This document shows positions 45,077-55,630 of a stretch of 64,000 nucleotides of DNA, in pieces (the stretch's first letter is position 1; every line of letters starts with the position of its first letter). A program made the translations under genes and the position numbers. The notes below the pieces were generated by a model that saw nothing but the letters and a program-made list of their open reading frames with translations, made no database searches and had not been told where the DNA came from. This stretch comes from Thinopyrum elongatum. Lineage: Eukaryota > Streptophyta > Magnoliopsida > Poales > Poaceae. The stretch spans positions 107,769,201 through 107,833,200 of the forward strand of contig CM022300.1 in assembly GCA_011799875.1 (NCBI GenBank). Reading direction: 5' to 3'.

Positions 45077-46774
45077 TCAATCCCTGCGCTGGCCTTCGAT
45101 CCTTTTGATGGAGTCCACCTTCTCAAGGATCGGCGCGATGTGCTTCTCAAGCGCTTCGACATTTGCGTCCTTTGGCAGGTGGCCGAGTGCGCTGGAGAGG
45201 TCGATGCCGGGATTGCTGTGCACCACCTTGAGGAGCACCTTGCGAAGGACGGCCCGGCAAAGCCGGCGAGTCTCGTTCGCCAGTTGGGTCGCCCGGCTGG
45301 ACTGGAGCGCCCTCAACGCGTTGATGATGCTTTCAAAGAACATCGTCAACCTGGCGCTTGGAGATATTCTTTCCTCGGAAGAATATCTGAAGTTCGACAA
45401 GCCCATGGTTGACAGTTCTGCGGTAAGCTTCTCCGCGGTGGCGATGAGATGGCCAGTCCGGATCTCCACTCCCTTTTCATAATCAGCCTGGGCAGCGGCA
45501 GCGCTCTTGAGCAGGTTCCTCTCTCCTTGGAGATCCTTGAGTAGAGCCTTCTCACGGGCCCTGCCAGCCTCGAAAGATTTCTGCAACGTGATCAGCTTCA
45601 GCTCCAGAACCGCAATATTATCAGCCGCAGAAGAGAGCTGCTTGGTCTTGTCGGACAGGGCAACTTGCATCTCCGCCAAGGAGTGGAGGGTTTTTTCCCT
45701 GTCCCCCTTGAGCGTCGAGAGTTCCTTGTCGTGCTCTTCGAGATCTGTTTCCAGCCTCTTCACTTTGTCGCTCAGCTCGTTCTTGGCGGCCTCTGCAGCT
45801 TCGGCAACATCGACGGCCTCCTTGAGCTTGCCGGCGTGACTTGCAGTTAGAGCTTCGAGCGCCTCCTTGTGCTTCTGCTCCAGCTCCTGGGTCCGCCGCG
45901 CGACAAGATTTTCAATGTCTTCATCCTTGCTGCGAAGCTTGGCGGCGAGCGCCTGCTCACGAGCAGTGAGATCTTCCTCATGAGCATCAAGAGCAACGCG
46001 GCGCCCCGTCAGGAGGGCATCTTCGGCAGCAATCCTTTGAACAGCTTCGTCATGGGCTTTATCCATGTCTGATTGCTTCAGGAGGACTTCATTCCATTGC
46101 TGGCTCACTTGTTCTTGACTGGCAACCAGCTCTTGAAGGGCCTCGGCATGCCAGATTTGCATTTGTGCGACGCGCTTCTGAAAATCCGCTTCAGCTGCCT
46201 CGACAACTGCCATTCTGGAGTCCGCCTTCTCCTTTCGGGCATGATGGAGAGCCTGGAGTTTGCGGAAGTTTTCGCCCATGGCCTGAAGGAGCCGATCCTC
46301 TTCAGACTTGCCACTGCTAGCGCTGGGATCATCAACAATTTCGAGCCCGGCAGCGGCAACAATTACCTCAAAAATTTCTCCTTCGGCTGGTGCCTCGGTG
46401 CTTGCCGTCCCTGGCAAGTTGATGAATAGGTTTTCGCCAACTTTAAGGTACTTGCTGGATGAGGGCTCGTCAGATGTTGATGGCTGGTCTTCAGTGGCCG
46501 CCTCACCAGTGACAGGGGGCTCCGCGGCCGATGCAGCGCCTGGCGCTCCTGCGGCAGGAATGCCGTCAGTATGGTCTCCAGCCTCCCTGTCGCCCTCTTC
46601 GGCAGGTTCTTCCGCGATTTCCGTTCGTGCCGTCTTGGCGGCCTCCCCGTCAAGAGCATCACCGGCCCCGGCAACATCAACCTTGGTGGCCTCGCTGGCG
46701 GTGATCCTGTCCGCTTCGGCAGCAGCATCCCTGGCGGTCTCCTCGATGACGGCGTCGACGTCCATATGTTCCAT
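45077..46774 (-). CDS. Antisense long coiled-coil protein of B
   Basis: An open frame of 565 codons with no stop, read opposite to pol. It starts MEHMDVDAVIEE. The N-terminal third is acidic and Ala/Glu/Pro-rich. Residues about 170-450 form a long coiled coil with heptads (HKEALEALTASHAGKLKE, DKVKRLETDLEEHDKELSTL). The C-terminal part (about 460-560) looks globular (RLTMFFESIINALRAL, SSALGHLPKDANVEALEKH). It is probably the downstream exon of the same gene as the frame at 47386-49032. Smaller coding pieces and introns lie between (46775-47385). The myosin-like coil is typical of such plant antisense ORFs. Function unknown. Confidence 0.65.
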   Translation of the reverse strand: MEHMDVDAVIEETARDAAAEADRITASEATKVDVAGAGDALDGEAAKTARTEIAEEPAEEGDREAGDHTDGIPAAGAPGAASAAEPPVTGEAATEDQPSTSDEPSSSKYLKVGENLFINLPGTASTEAPAEGEIFEVIVAAAGLEIVDDPSASSGKSEEDRLLQAMGENFRKLQALHHARKEKADSRMAVVEAAEADFQKRVAQMQIWHAEALQELVASQEQVSQQWNEVLLKQSDMDKAHDEAVQRIAAEDALLTGRRVALDAHEEDLTAREQALAAKLRSKDEDIENLVARRTQELEQKHKEALEALTASHAGKLKEAVDVAEAAEAAKNELSDKVKRLETDLEEHDKELSTLKGDREKTLHSLAEMQVALSDKTKQLSSAADNIAVLELKLITLQKSFEAGRAREKALLKDLQGERNLLKSAAAAQADYEKGVEIRTGHLIATAEKLTAELSTMGLSNFRYSSEERISPSARLTMFFESIINALRALQSSRATQLANETRRLCRAVLRKVLLKVVHSNPGIDLSSALGHLPKDANVEALEKHIAPILEKVDSIKRIEGQRRD

Positions 46775-47385
46775 CTCAGAGAACTCTGAAGGGAGAAGGA
46801 GAAGGTCAGAATAAGATCGAATTTTTGGATTTTGAAGTGATCAAAGATAAAGAAGTAAGGGGAAAAGAATAGCTAGCACTTTGAGGCAATCGAGTACCTG
46901 CGTCGGGCTGTCGAGAAGTAGCTTCGCCTCTCCCGGCAACTCCGGTTGCCGGGAGTGGGTTGCCGGAGTCCGTGCTTGTCGGCTCCTCCTCAATCTGGAC
47001 GGGCTCGTCGGCAGGATCTCTTGCCGGAGACGTGCTTGTGGGCAGAGCGGTCGTTGAAGGAGGCACAATGGGGCGATCCTCTCCTTGTTGCCGTTCTTCT
47101 CCTGCGAACCCGAAGATATCAGCGACAAGAATGGAAGCTTCGGCACCAGCCAACAGAAAAAGGGACAATGAACTTACGCTGGGGGCTGCGCTGAGGACTA
47201 GGCTCCGGGCTCACGATGACGGTCTCTGGCACGCTAGTGGAGCCTGCCGGGGGCTCGTCGCCCGTAGAAGTCCTTGACCTCTTCGCCATCCTCTCCAGCA
47301 AGGTTTTTGTGTCACTGCAGAAGCAATGCAAGCAAGTCAGTAAAAATTGATGCAAGATTGGAAGGCAAAAGTTGTGGCAAAGTAC
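46775..47385 (-). other. Intron and short-exon region of the antisense gene of B
   Basis: Small frames at 47119-47355 (MAKRSRTSTGDEPPA with Ser/Pro-rich tail) and about 46940-47100 (Pro/Ser/Thr-rich) likely are exons joined by splicing. Exact borders cannot be set by eye. Confidence 0.4.
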
Positions 47386-49032
47386 TTACTCTTCTTCCTC
47401 TCGCTCCGGACTAAAGCCGGAGATGTCGAAGTCGACCTCCGTTGCGGTGTCTGAGTGGGGAGGCGGAGGAGGAGTCCTAGGCCGCTTGGCTCTGGCAGGC
47501 GCCGGGGCAGTTTCCGGTGCAGTGGTGCGAGACCCTCCTGCCGCCCCAGCAGTGGCCGCTGGTGCGGGCCTTGCACGCCGTGCAGGCTGTTGACAGGCCC
47601 CCTGCTGCGGTCCGGTCTTGTCGGCCACTTTCTTGCCGGGGGCTTCGCCGCTCGAAGAGGGCTGGCTTGCCGGGATGTCAGACGCAGCCTTCCGAAGAAC
47701 ACGCTTCGTCTTCTTCTTCAGGGAAGGGGGCTCTTCCCGCGTCTCTTCTTCTTCGACTGAGTCCTCGCCGGACGAGATTTCAGCGGCTGTGCCGCTCTCT
47801 TCCCCGGCAACCTCGTCCTCCCCGGCAGGCCTCGCCTCCACTACCACCTCTGCCTCGCTGGCTTCCCACTCCGTGAAGCCAACGCTGCCGGCCTCCGCGG
47901 CAAGATTCGCTTCCTCCACTCTGGTAGCGATGTATGCTACCTCCTGATCCGTGGTGGCGCGAATAAGATCTGGTTCTTGCCGGACAGGCTTCTCCGTCAG
48001 ATTGTCGAAGAATTTCTGCGCTTCTTCCTCGCTTGGCTCGACCCAGGTCGGGTCAAGGCCGTGGGCGTTGAACATCGTCAAGAAAGCAATGATCGACCCC
48101 AGCGCAGAGTTGTTGCACAAGGGGATGATCCTTGCCGGCAGTCGGTGCTTGTCTTCGCGCTGGAATAACTTCTGGCGGAGGGCGCCAAGCTGCATAACGG
48201 TCAAGTTGTTGTTCAGCCCGGGGCGCAGCCTCATAACATCCGCTGCGTTCTTATACTCCCAGGCTGGCCTTCCCCTATTCTGCAGAGGGGCGATGCGGCG
48301 GCGGAGGAAGTCGAAGCCGATCATCTCCATTGTCAGCCCGGCAGCCTTCAAGCGAAGGATTCTGGTAGTGGCGATTGTGAGCTTCTCGTCTTCTGCGGCG
48401 AGATCGCCCCAATCCTTGCCGCGGACCACCTTCTGTCGCCGGGGATGACAAAAAGGATGAGGATCTGCTTCCTGGATCCAGCACCATTCGGCCCGCCACT
48501 CGTCCCACTTTTCGCGGTAAATTCCATCTGGGTATATCTCCTTGTTCCAGGCCCTTGGAATCCAAGCAATAGATCCAGAGAGAGCCTCTCCTTTTTGGAT
48601 TCGAGGATAGAAATAGTGGCGGAAGAGAGCGGAATTGGGGATCACGCCGGCAAAATTTTCACAAAGATGGGCAAAGATCGACATGCAAAATACGGCATTC
48701 GGCGTGAAGTCAAGAAGGCGGAAGCCGTACGTATACATGATGTCGTTGAAGAAATCGGAAAAAGGTGGACAGAGCCCGCAATAAAAGTACGCGGTGAAGA
48801 AGGGGTATCTGTCCGATCCGCCTTTGGAATTAGCACCTGGGATGACGCGCGTGGCGGGGTGGGCTTGTGTTCCCTTCGCCCACATGCATTGGTATCGTCC
48901 CTTCAAGGTTTCGGCATCAAGCGTCGGAGGGAAGACGACGAGCTTCTTCCGCATCTTCACCAGCTCGCTTTCCGGAACTTCGGCTTTTGCCTCCTTGTCT
49001 GTGCCCTTGCCCTTGCTGGTCTTGGGCGGCAT
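47386..49032 (-). CDS. Antisense PF04195-like protein of B
   Basis: The frame is open for 548 codons from the second ATG (MPPKTSKGKG). The first ATG, 35 codons upstream, lies in a pyrimidine-rich leader and seems less likely. Residues about 60-330 match the plant 'putative gypsy type transposon' domain in style: FFTAYFYCGLCPPFSDFFND, LDFTPNAVFCMSIFAHLCEN, LFRHYFYPRIQKG, FLRRRIAPLQNRGRPAW. The rest is acidic (GEDSVEEEETREE), then basic with proline runs (KRPRTPPPPPHSD). It is opposite to pol. The domain is known in many grass retrotransposons; its role is unknown. It likely splices to the coiled-coil frame at 45077-46774. Confidence 0.7.
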   Translation of the reverse strand: MPPKTSKGKGTDKEAKAEVPESELVKMRKKLVVFPPTLDAETLKGRYQCMWAKGTQAHPATRVIPGANSKGGSDRYPFFTAYFYCGLCPPFSDFFNDIMYTYGFRLLDFTPNAVFCMSIFAHLCENFAGVIPNSALFRHYFYPRIQKGEALSGSIAWIPRAWNKEIYPDGIYREKWDEWRAEWCWIQEADPHPFCHPRRQKVVRGKDWGDLAAEDEKLTIATTRILRLKAAGLTMEMIGFDFLRRRIAPLQNRGRPAWEYKNAADVMRLRPGLNNNLTVMQLGALRQKLFQREDKHRLPARIIPLCNNSALGSIIAFLTMFNAHGLDPTWVEPSEEEAQKFFDNLTEKPVRQEPDLIRATTDQEVAYIATRVEEANLAAEAGSVGFTEWEASEAEVVVEARPAGEDEVAGEESGTAAEISSGEDSVEEEETREEPPSLKKKTKRVLRKAASDIPASQPSSSGEAPGKKVADKTGPQQGACQQPARRARPAPAATAGAAGGSRTTAPETAPAPARAKRPRTPPPPPHSDTATEVDFDISGFSPEREEEE

Positions 49033-49190
49033 GGCGGCTGTGGAGATGGAAGCAGGAGGATGGAACAAGCGCGGGAATGGCGAGCAGAAGAGAAGGAAGA
49101 TTTCGCTCTGAGCTCGAGCAGAGGAAGGCGATGGCAATAGTCAGATTGGGAAGAAGAGGGGGGTGAATGGGTCTGTGCCTCCACGACTTC

Positions 49191-49204
49191 TCCTTTTTAT
49201 GGGG
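49191..49204 (-). promoter_or_regulatory. TATA box of the antisense gene of B
   Basis: The minus strand reads CCCCATAAAAAGGA, about 160 bases before the ATG, followed by a CT-rich leader typical of plant genes. Confidence 0.6.
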
Positions 49205-49440
49205 AAGGAGCGGGGCCGCCTTGTTTATCCCCCAATATGAATGCGCCTCTGTGGGCACGAAATAGTTTGCAGCCTTTTTGGCACGCTTCCCACATCGCGC
49301 GCTCCATGCGCGTAGTGGGGGGGGCACAGTAAAACAAGATCTTTGCGAGCAGTTGATTCCCTGCCACGCGTGCCCGTGCACTGTTTGGGCCTAGCCCAAC
49401 AACGCCTCGCACTCGTATGTGGCCCAGGCCCGGGGGCTCC

Positions 49441-50311
49441 CGTCGGTGTACTAAGTATTGGGCCCTTAGTACCCCTTACTTGTGCACGGGCAGTTGTAGC
49501 CGTCCTCGCGGCAAGGCTTGCCGGGATCAGCTCGAGGTCGATTTAAGTCATCAAGGAAATCATCAAGTCAGAAATCTGAGGATCAGCAAATGAGTAAAGC
49601 TGGAAATCGAAGACCAGCCTCCTCGGCAAGATCCTTGCCGGGGTGGCCTGAGGAACCCGGCAAGGATCGGCGCCCGGCAAGGCTTGGCACCCGGCAAGGA
49701 TTGGCGCCCGGCAAGGCTTGGCGCCCAGCAAGTTTCAGTGCCTGGCGAGGTTCTGCCACTGTGCCACCGCTTCGGCACAGTGACGAGTCTGACATTCTGG
49801 CTCCTTCCATAGATGTGTGGCGGCGCGCCAGTGGAGGAGAGTTTAAGTGGTGCTGATGGGATGGCCCCTTTTTTCATCCCCAAGAAAGTGAGGACACCTA
49901 AACGGACACCTCACGGTGCATTAAATGCGCTTGTCCTAATCCGTCAGGGGTTAGGTATGATACCCTGTAGCCACTTTACACCTCAATGTATGTACATTTT
50001 GCCACTGTGGAGACCCCTTTGAGCATATGAAAGGAGGCCCAAGGCAACTGCTACAGAGAGGAAGACTTCTGGCCCATTCTGCATGCGTAGCTGCTCTTTG
50101 AACGTACTGTTCATTACGAGCGCTCCTGAAGGCTGGGCTCAAGAACATCAATAAGAACACAAAGCAGGAGTAGGGTTTCACGCTGATCAGCGGCCCGAAC
50201 CTGGGTAAAAACCTCACGCGTCGATCACCGGTTCTGCTCTTTGCGTGTACCTCTCCCCCCGCCGAATCGTAAAGGGATCTCTCGGGATCCCATAGGTGTC
50301 GTGCCCCGACA
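49441..50311 (+). mobile_element. 3' LTR of B
   Basis: 871 bases. The first base is changed (CGTCGG for TGTCGG). The preceding tract CAGGCCCGGGGGCTCC is the polypurine tract. About 14 differences from the 5' LTR, mostly transitions. Confidence 0.95.
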
Positions 50312-50316
50312 AACAC
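50312..50316 (+). repeat. Right target duplication of B (AACAC)
   Basis: Second AACAC copy, directly after the 3' LTR of B. Confidence 0.95.
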
Positions 50317-50742
50317 CCCGTTCAGCCAAACCGAAACGATGGTGGCCCCGCAGTCAGACATAGCCCCGGCCTCTGGCCCCTACTGCTTGAGGAAGAAGAG
50401 GCGGCTCCAGAGCTCCACATCTAGCTCCACCACCAAATACCCCTCGCAGAGGGTGGCGAAGCTTGAGAGCTGCAGCAAGGTGTTGGCGCCTAGGTGGTGC
50501 GGCTATAGCCCGAAGAAGGAGAGAAAGGCGCGGAAGAAGGCGCTCGTGGGGAGGCCGAGCCCGGGCTTGAAGTGGCTATAGAAAACCACGCGCTCGTCGT
50601 CCCGTGGCTGTGGCTTCAACTCCCCTCCGGGCGCGTGAGCGGCCACCTCTGCCGCTGGCGGCAGGCGTCGGGTGTCGCGAAGATACTGAATATCCTCATC
50701 GGTGATGATAGAACCCTCCCACGAGCCTTTCGGCGGTGCCAT
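50312..50742 (-). pseudogene. Antisense gene of A, first part
   Basis: Starts MAPPKGSWEGSI at 50742. It holds a PF04195-type front (ERVVFYSHFKPGLGLP, FRAFLSFFGL) and a TAG after FFGL near 50505, then the frame that runs into the insertion site of B. It continues at 37327. The first five bases of this range are the right duplication of B. Confidence 0.65.
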
Positions 50743-51399
50743 CTGCGGTGCTCGGGGAGGGTGTGAGAAGCAGAGCAGGAAAGAAGCTAGCGCGGCTGGC
50801 GGATGGCTCGGGCGGCGCTTGGCGTTCCGATGGGCGGCGAAGCTCGAGGAGGTGCAGAGAAGAAGGAAAGAAGGAGGCAGGGGCACGTGCATGAATGATT
50901 TCCGTTGCCCCCTCCCTCCGATTTATAACCGCGGCAAGAACGTGGGGAAGTGGGATCGGTTGCGCCCACCCTTTCCACTTCCCCGCAGTGTGTGGGCACG
51001 ATTCCCCCATGAATTAACTGCATCGAGAAGGGCAACCGTCCATGGTCGCCACATTAAATCCCCACGCGGGGGCCGAGGGCACGGCATGGCGGGCCCCAGC
51101 CCGCTGTTATGTCCCATCGCGCGCGTGGCCTGGCAGTGCCTCCTTAGCTACTGCCCGCCACGTGGCGCCCGCATCGGGTCGTGGGGCGTGCACCCCCTCC
51201 CCCTCCATGATTTGACGGACTCCTCGGTTTCCCGCCAAGGCCGGAGTGTCGCGATCCAGCTTCCGGAAGCCGGCACACAGTGGGTGTTACCGGACCCGGC
51301 GGTCGCAAGCTTCATCAATACCAAGCCGCTTTCTCAGGGGGTGAAACTGCGAAGGCCCCCTGCTTGAAGCCGGCGAGCCTTCACAGCTTCGAGGACTAC
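50743..51399 (-). other. Leader and upstream region of the antisense gene of A
   Basis: The CT-rich leader spans 50743-50900. The TATA box lies at 50921-50930. Between it and the 3' LTR of A I see no frame worth calling. Confidence 0.5.
50921..50930 (-). promoter_or_regulatory. TATA box of the antisense gene of A
   Basis: The minus strand reads GGTTATAAAT about 180 bases before the ATG. Confidence 0.6.
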
Positions 51400-52316
51400 T
51401 ATCGGGGGGATGAACCCCGGGCAGGCAACGGAACCCGGATCCTTTTCAAAAACATCAGGGCTAGCAACGCCCCTCAATCCGACTTGTCCCTGGCCGGGTT
51501 CCGCAACCCGGCCAAGCCCGCTGGCACATGCCGGCCGGCCCCAGCAAGTCAAGACTTCATCAACAAGCAAACACCATCATAGTGCATCCCTCAACCCAGC
51601 CACGGGTCAGCTCCCGTCCTGTCTGGGGCGTACGGCAGAACAAGTTCCCATGAAGAGATGAGCAAGGCAACATTGGCCCACCTACCCCACTGACCGGCAG
51701 GAGTGTGGCAATAGTGGCCCACCTACTCCACTGACCAGGGCCGGCATGGCTACAGTGCGTCCCCCATCCTGCTGACACAAGCCGACGGCGACTAGGCGAT
51801 GCGCCACTGAAGCCGAGCCAGCTCAACCACTCCATGACGCATGACAAGATGGGAAACAGTGCCCTCTGGCGCACGGGGCACGTGCCCGGAGAACCCGGCG
51901 AACCCTGGTACCAGGCGGGCCCCAGCGCCGGCTTCCCAGACGCTGACATGCCAGCCCCATGGCCATGTAACTTTACCATTGTAACCCTGGGGGTTGACCT
52001 ATAAAACCCCCCAGGAGGCTTCCATGTACAGAGAGAGATCATCAGTAGAATACACACACAAGGAGAAGGATCAGCCTATGCTTTGGCCTGTCTTCCTTCC
52101 TCCCCAATACAGCCCTAGGAGCAAGCTTGTACCGTCCACATATAAACCACACTCGGCAGGACTAGGGTTGTTATCTCTCCGGATAGCCCCGAACCTGGGT
52201 ATGTCTTGCGTTCCTCGCTCGCTCATGCCGACCTCGCCTCTGGAGCCCACCGGTACCCTCGAGCCTGTCCCTCTCTTTAGCCATCCTTTGGCATCTGCCA
52301 TGCGCCCACCACGACA
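51400..52316 (+). mobile_element. 3' LTR of A
   Basis: 917 bases, TATCGGGGGG (TG changed to TA) to CCACGACA. TATA box CCTATAAAACCC near 52008. It has many differences from the 5' LTR, including single instead of duplicated 49-bp and 18-bp units. Confidence 0.88.
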
Positions 52317-55300
52317 AGACAGACTGCGTCGGGTCTGGTGACACGTACTACCCAGTAAGGGCCTTCCCACTTTGGTGTCAACTTGTTGGAACCCTTGGCG
52401 GACTGAACACGCCTAAGGACAAGGTCACCTTCCTCAAGGCTCCGGGCTTGGATCCTGCGGCTGTGATTGCGGCACAGGGCCTGCTGGTATCGTGCAGCAC
52501 ATACAGCCACCGGGAGACGTTTCTCCTCGAGGAGCATGGCATCGTCATGCCATAGCTGCCCTTGCGCTACTTCATCGTAGGCAAGTACCCGAGGTGACCC
52601 ATATATGAGTTTCGTGGGGAGCACTGCTTCTGCCCCGTATACTAGGGAGAAGGGAGTCTGGCCAGTAGCTTGATTTGGTGTCGTTCTGATTGACCAAAGA
52701 ACCACCGGCAACTCGTCAGTCCAGCGCCTACCGCATTTTCGCAGTCTATCAAAGGTTCTTGTTTTCAGCCCTCGCAAAACTTTTGCCTTCATCCTCTCAG
52801 CCTGCCCGTTGCTCCTTGGATGTGCGACGGAGGTGAAAGAGACCTTGCTTCTAAGGCTCTGGATGTACTGCATGAAGGCGCGGCTTGTAAACTGGGTGCC
52901 GTTGTCGGTGATTACCCTATTGGGCACTCCAAAATGACACACCAATCCCTTGAAGAACTTGATAGCTGACTGCACCATCACCTTTCTCACTGGTACCACT
53001 TCGGGCCACTTTGTAAACTTGTCAATTGCAACATACAAGAATTCAAAGCCCTCGGTAGCACGGGGAAAGGGGCCCAAGATGTCGAGCCCCCAGACCGCGA
53101 AAGGCCAGGACAAAGGGATGGTCTGCAAGGCTTGAGCTAGCTGATGGATATTCTTGGAATGGAACTGGGTGTTCTTGATCCCAGATGTGAGCCACATGCA
53201 CCTCCATGTATCTCTGCCAATAGCTCTAGTCCATTCTCTTGATTGATGCATTTCAACTTCATGTTGTTCGGCCTTTTTCTGTACAGAATGTTGTCCATAA
53301 ACTGGTACATCCTTGACTGCCGGGCTACTTTCTCAGATTGCTCTGGATCGTCAGGAAGTTCTCCAGTTTGCAAGAATTGGACTATGTGTTGTACCCATCC
53401 CGAAGCCTGGGGCTCGACAACAAGGACTAAAGGCATCTCTTCAGCTGTGGGAGCATTCTCTTCAATGGCAAGAACCTGGGATTCAGCTTGAGAATGCGGC
53501 TCCTTATCCAGCGTAGGACCTCCCCCGACAGCCTTTTCGCCAGCGGCTCCGGGGAGGTCTCCTGGGAAATGCTTGCCGGAGTTGAGTTTCCTTCATTTTC
53601 TGGCCAAGGCTGATGGAGAAACTATGGGCTGGGTGAGGTGGAGTACAAAAGTACCCGGTTCCACAGGAAGCTTCTGTGCCGCGCACTTCGACAGGTGATC
53701 AGCGATGCTGTTTTCTGCACGGGGTATGTGCTCTGTTTGCAACCCATCGAAGTGCTCTTCCAGCTTTGTCACCTCCTCCACGTATGCCTCCATCAGCGGG
53801 CTCTGATAATCCTTGTTCACCTGCTTCACGACAAGCTGGGAGTCGCCGCGTATGATCAATTTCTTGATTCCTAGCTCGACAGCAATCTGGAGCCCGACAA
53901 GGAGTCCTTCATATTCAGCCGTGTTGTTGGTGGCGTCTTCCCTGGGGAAATGCATTTGGATGACATACTTGAGGTGTTCTCCGGTGGGTGCAATGAGTAA
54001 TACTCCTGCGACAGCACCTTGGAGTGAGAAAGCACCGTCAAAGTACATGATCCATTCCTTCGGGGCCTCCTTGCCGGGGAGGATAGTTTCCACAGGTTCT
54101 TCGTCTGGAGTTGGCGTCCATTCTGCTATGAATTCTGCTAATGCTCTGCTTTGAATAGTTGTTGTGCTCTCAAAATTCAGGGCGAAACTTGATAGCTCCA
54201 GAGCCCATTCTACTATCCTGCCGATCGCCTCGGGGTTCCTCAAGATATGTTGTAGTGGGAGGTGAGTCACAACAGTGATCTCATGTGCTTGAAAGTAATG
54301 GCGCAGCTTCCTCGAGGCCATGAGAAGGCCGAAGATCAGCTTTTGGACCCCAGAGTACCTTGATCTTGCTCCCTGCAAGAGGGAGCTGACAAAGTAAACT
54401 GGTCGCTGCACCATTTTCTTTCTTGCCACACCCTCCTGTTCGTCAGCATTGATTTGTTGTTTCCCCTCGTTGCCGCCAGTAGATCTTGGCAGGGATGGAG
54501 TTGGCTCTGTATTGGTAGGTTCTACCACAATAGCTTCTCCGCTGTCCACCTCCCTTTGTGCCACCAAGGCTGCACTAACCACTTGATTTGTTGCCGCCAG
54601 GTATAACAGCAACGGCTCTTGTGGCTTGGGTGCGACCAAGGTTGGAGCAGAGGAAAGGTAGGCTTTCAAATCCCGCAGCGCAGTCTCAGCCTCTGGGGTC
54701 CATTTTACTGGACCGGCCTTCTTCAAGATTTTGAAGAACGACAAGGCGTGCACAGCAGATTTAGAAATGAATCTGCTCAATGCGGCTACATAGCCAGTCA
54801 AACGCCTCACATCTTTGACTGTCTTCGGGGCTTGGATCTGTTCTATTGTCTTGATCTTGTCGGGGTTGGCTTATATCCCTTGCTGAGACACAAAGAACCC
54901 AAGGAGCTTGCTGGACGGGACACCAAATACACATTTCTCTGGATTAAGCTTCAAGTTCATCTTCTGCAAGTTTGCAAAAGTTTCTTCAAGATCCTCTATG
55001 AGTGAAGATCTATCTCTGGTTTTGACCATGATATCATCCATGTATGCTTCAATATTCCTGTGTAGTTGTGGCTCAAACCCAATCTGCATGGCCCTTGCGA
55101 ACGTAGAACTAGCGTTCTTCAACCCGAAGGGCCGGCATACGCACGAAGCAATATGTGCCACATGGGGTGATGACGGCGGTTTTTTCTTCGTCTTCCTTGG
55201 CCATGAAGATTTGGTGGTACCCAGAGTATGCGTCCAAAAAGGAAAGAAAATCACATCCAGAGGTGGAATCAACGATTTGATCGATGCGCAGCAAGGAGAA

Positions 55301-55630
55301 GGGATCCTTCGGACAAGCCTTGTTTAAGTCAGTGAAGTCGATGCAAAGTATCCACTTCCCATTAGCCTTGCGCACCACCACTGGATTAGCCAACCAAGTC
55401 GGATGCAACACTCCTCGGACCAAACCCACTGCTTCTAGCTTCTTAATCTCCTCAGCAATGAACTGTTGTCTCTCCAAAGCCTGCTTCTGGACTTTTTGCT
55501 TGATGGGGCGGGCATGAGGACAGACAATAAGGTGGTGCTCGATTACCTCCCTGGGAACACCGGGGATATCAGATGGTTGACAGGCAAACACATCGACATT
55601 CGCCCGCAGGAAGGTAACGAGCGCGCTTTC
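52317..55630 (-). pseudogene. pol: pol of C2: RT, two RNase H, integrase
   Basis: RT begins after the UAG at 55633 and reaches to about 54860, with LDAYSGYHQIFM and active box YMDDIMVKT near 55035. A frame change lies near 55110-55150 and a stop near 54871. RNase H and the archaeal-type second RNase H form a long open frame at 53593-54810, with an insert of about 40 residues in RNase H as in B, and MYFDGAFSLQGAVAG and GDSQLVVKQV in the second. Integrase at 52317-53251 keeps GLDILGPF, ITDNGTQF and NGQAER. The zinc finger part at 53137-53436 is in another frame. Ends at A and resumes at 24217. Confidence 0.87.

Larger units (their letters stand above)
37333..50311 (+). mobile_element. Tat-type Gypsy element B, complete and young
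   Basis: 12,979 bases with two 871-base LTRs, primer site, gag-protease, UAG, RT, RNase H, second RNase H, integrase, two long antisense frames, polypurine tract and a perfect AACAC duplication. It is inserted in the antisense gene of A. I count about 14 differences between the LTRs (1.6 percent). At the commonly used grass rate of 1.3e-8 per site and year this is roughly 0.6 million years. Sense genes have a few breaks, so this copy is not autonomous now. Element family related to C by gag and pol. Confidence 0.92.
24218..52316 (+). mobile_element. Tat-type Gypsy element A, with B and a solo LTR nested in it
   Basis: Both LTRs, primer site, gag-protease, UAG, RT, RNase H, archaeal-type RNase H, integrase and an antisense gene are present. 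Without B (37333-50311), the solo LTR (31407-33006) and the extra duplications, the element is about 13.5 kb. The second RNase H marks the Tat lineage. The flanks AAACG (24213-24217) and AGACA (52317-52321) do not match. The host frame suggests that about three bases of the right duplication were lost. All coding parts are broken. LTRs differ greatly, so A is old. Confidence 0.85.

Noticed and set aside
47951..48448. 165-codon plus-strand frame opposite the PF04195-like gene
   Set aside because: No domain and Ser/Arg-rich shadow of the minus-strand frame.
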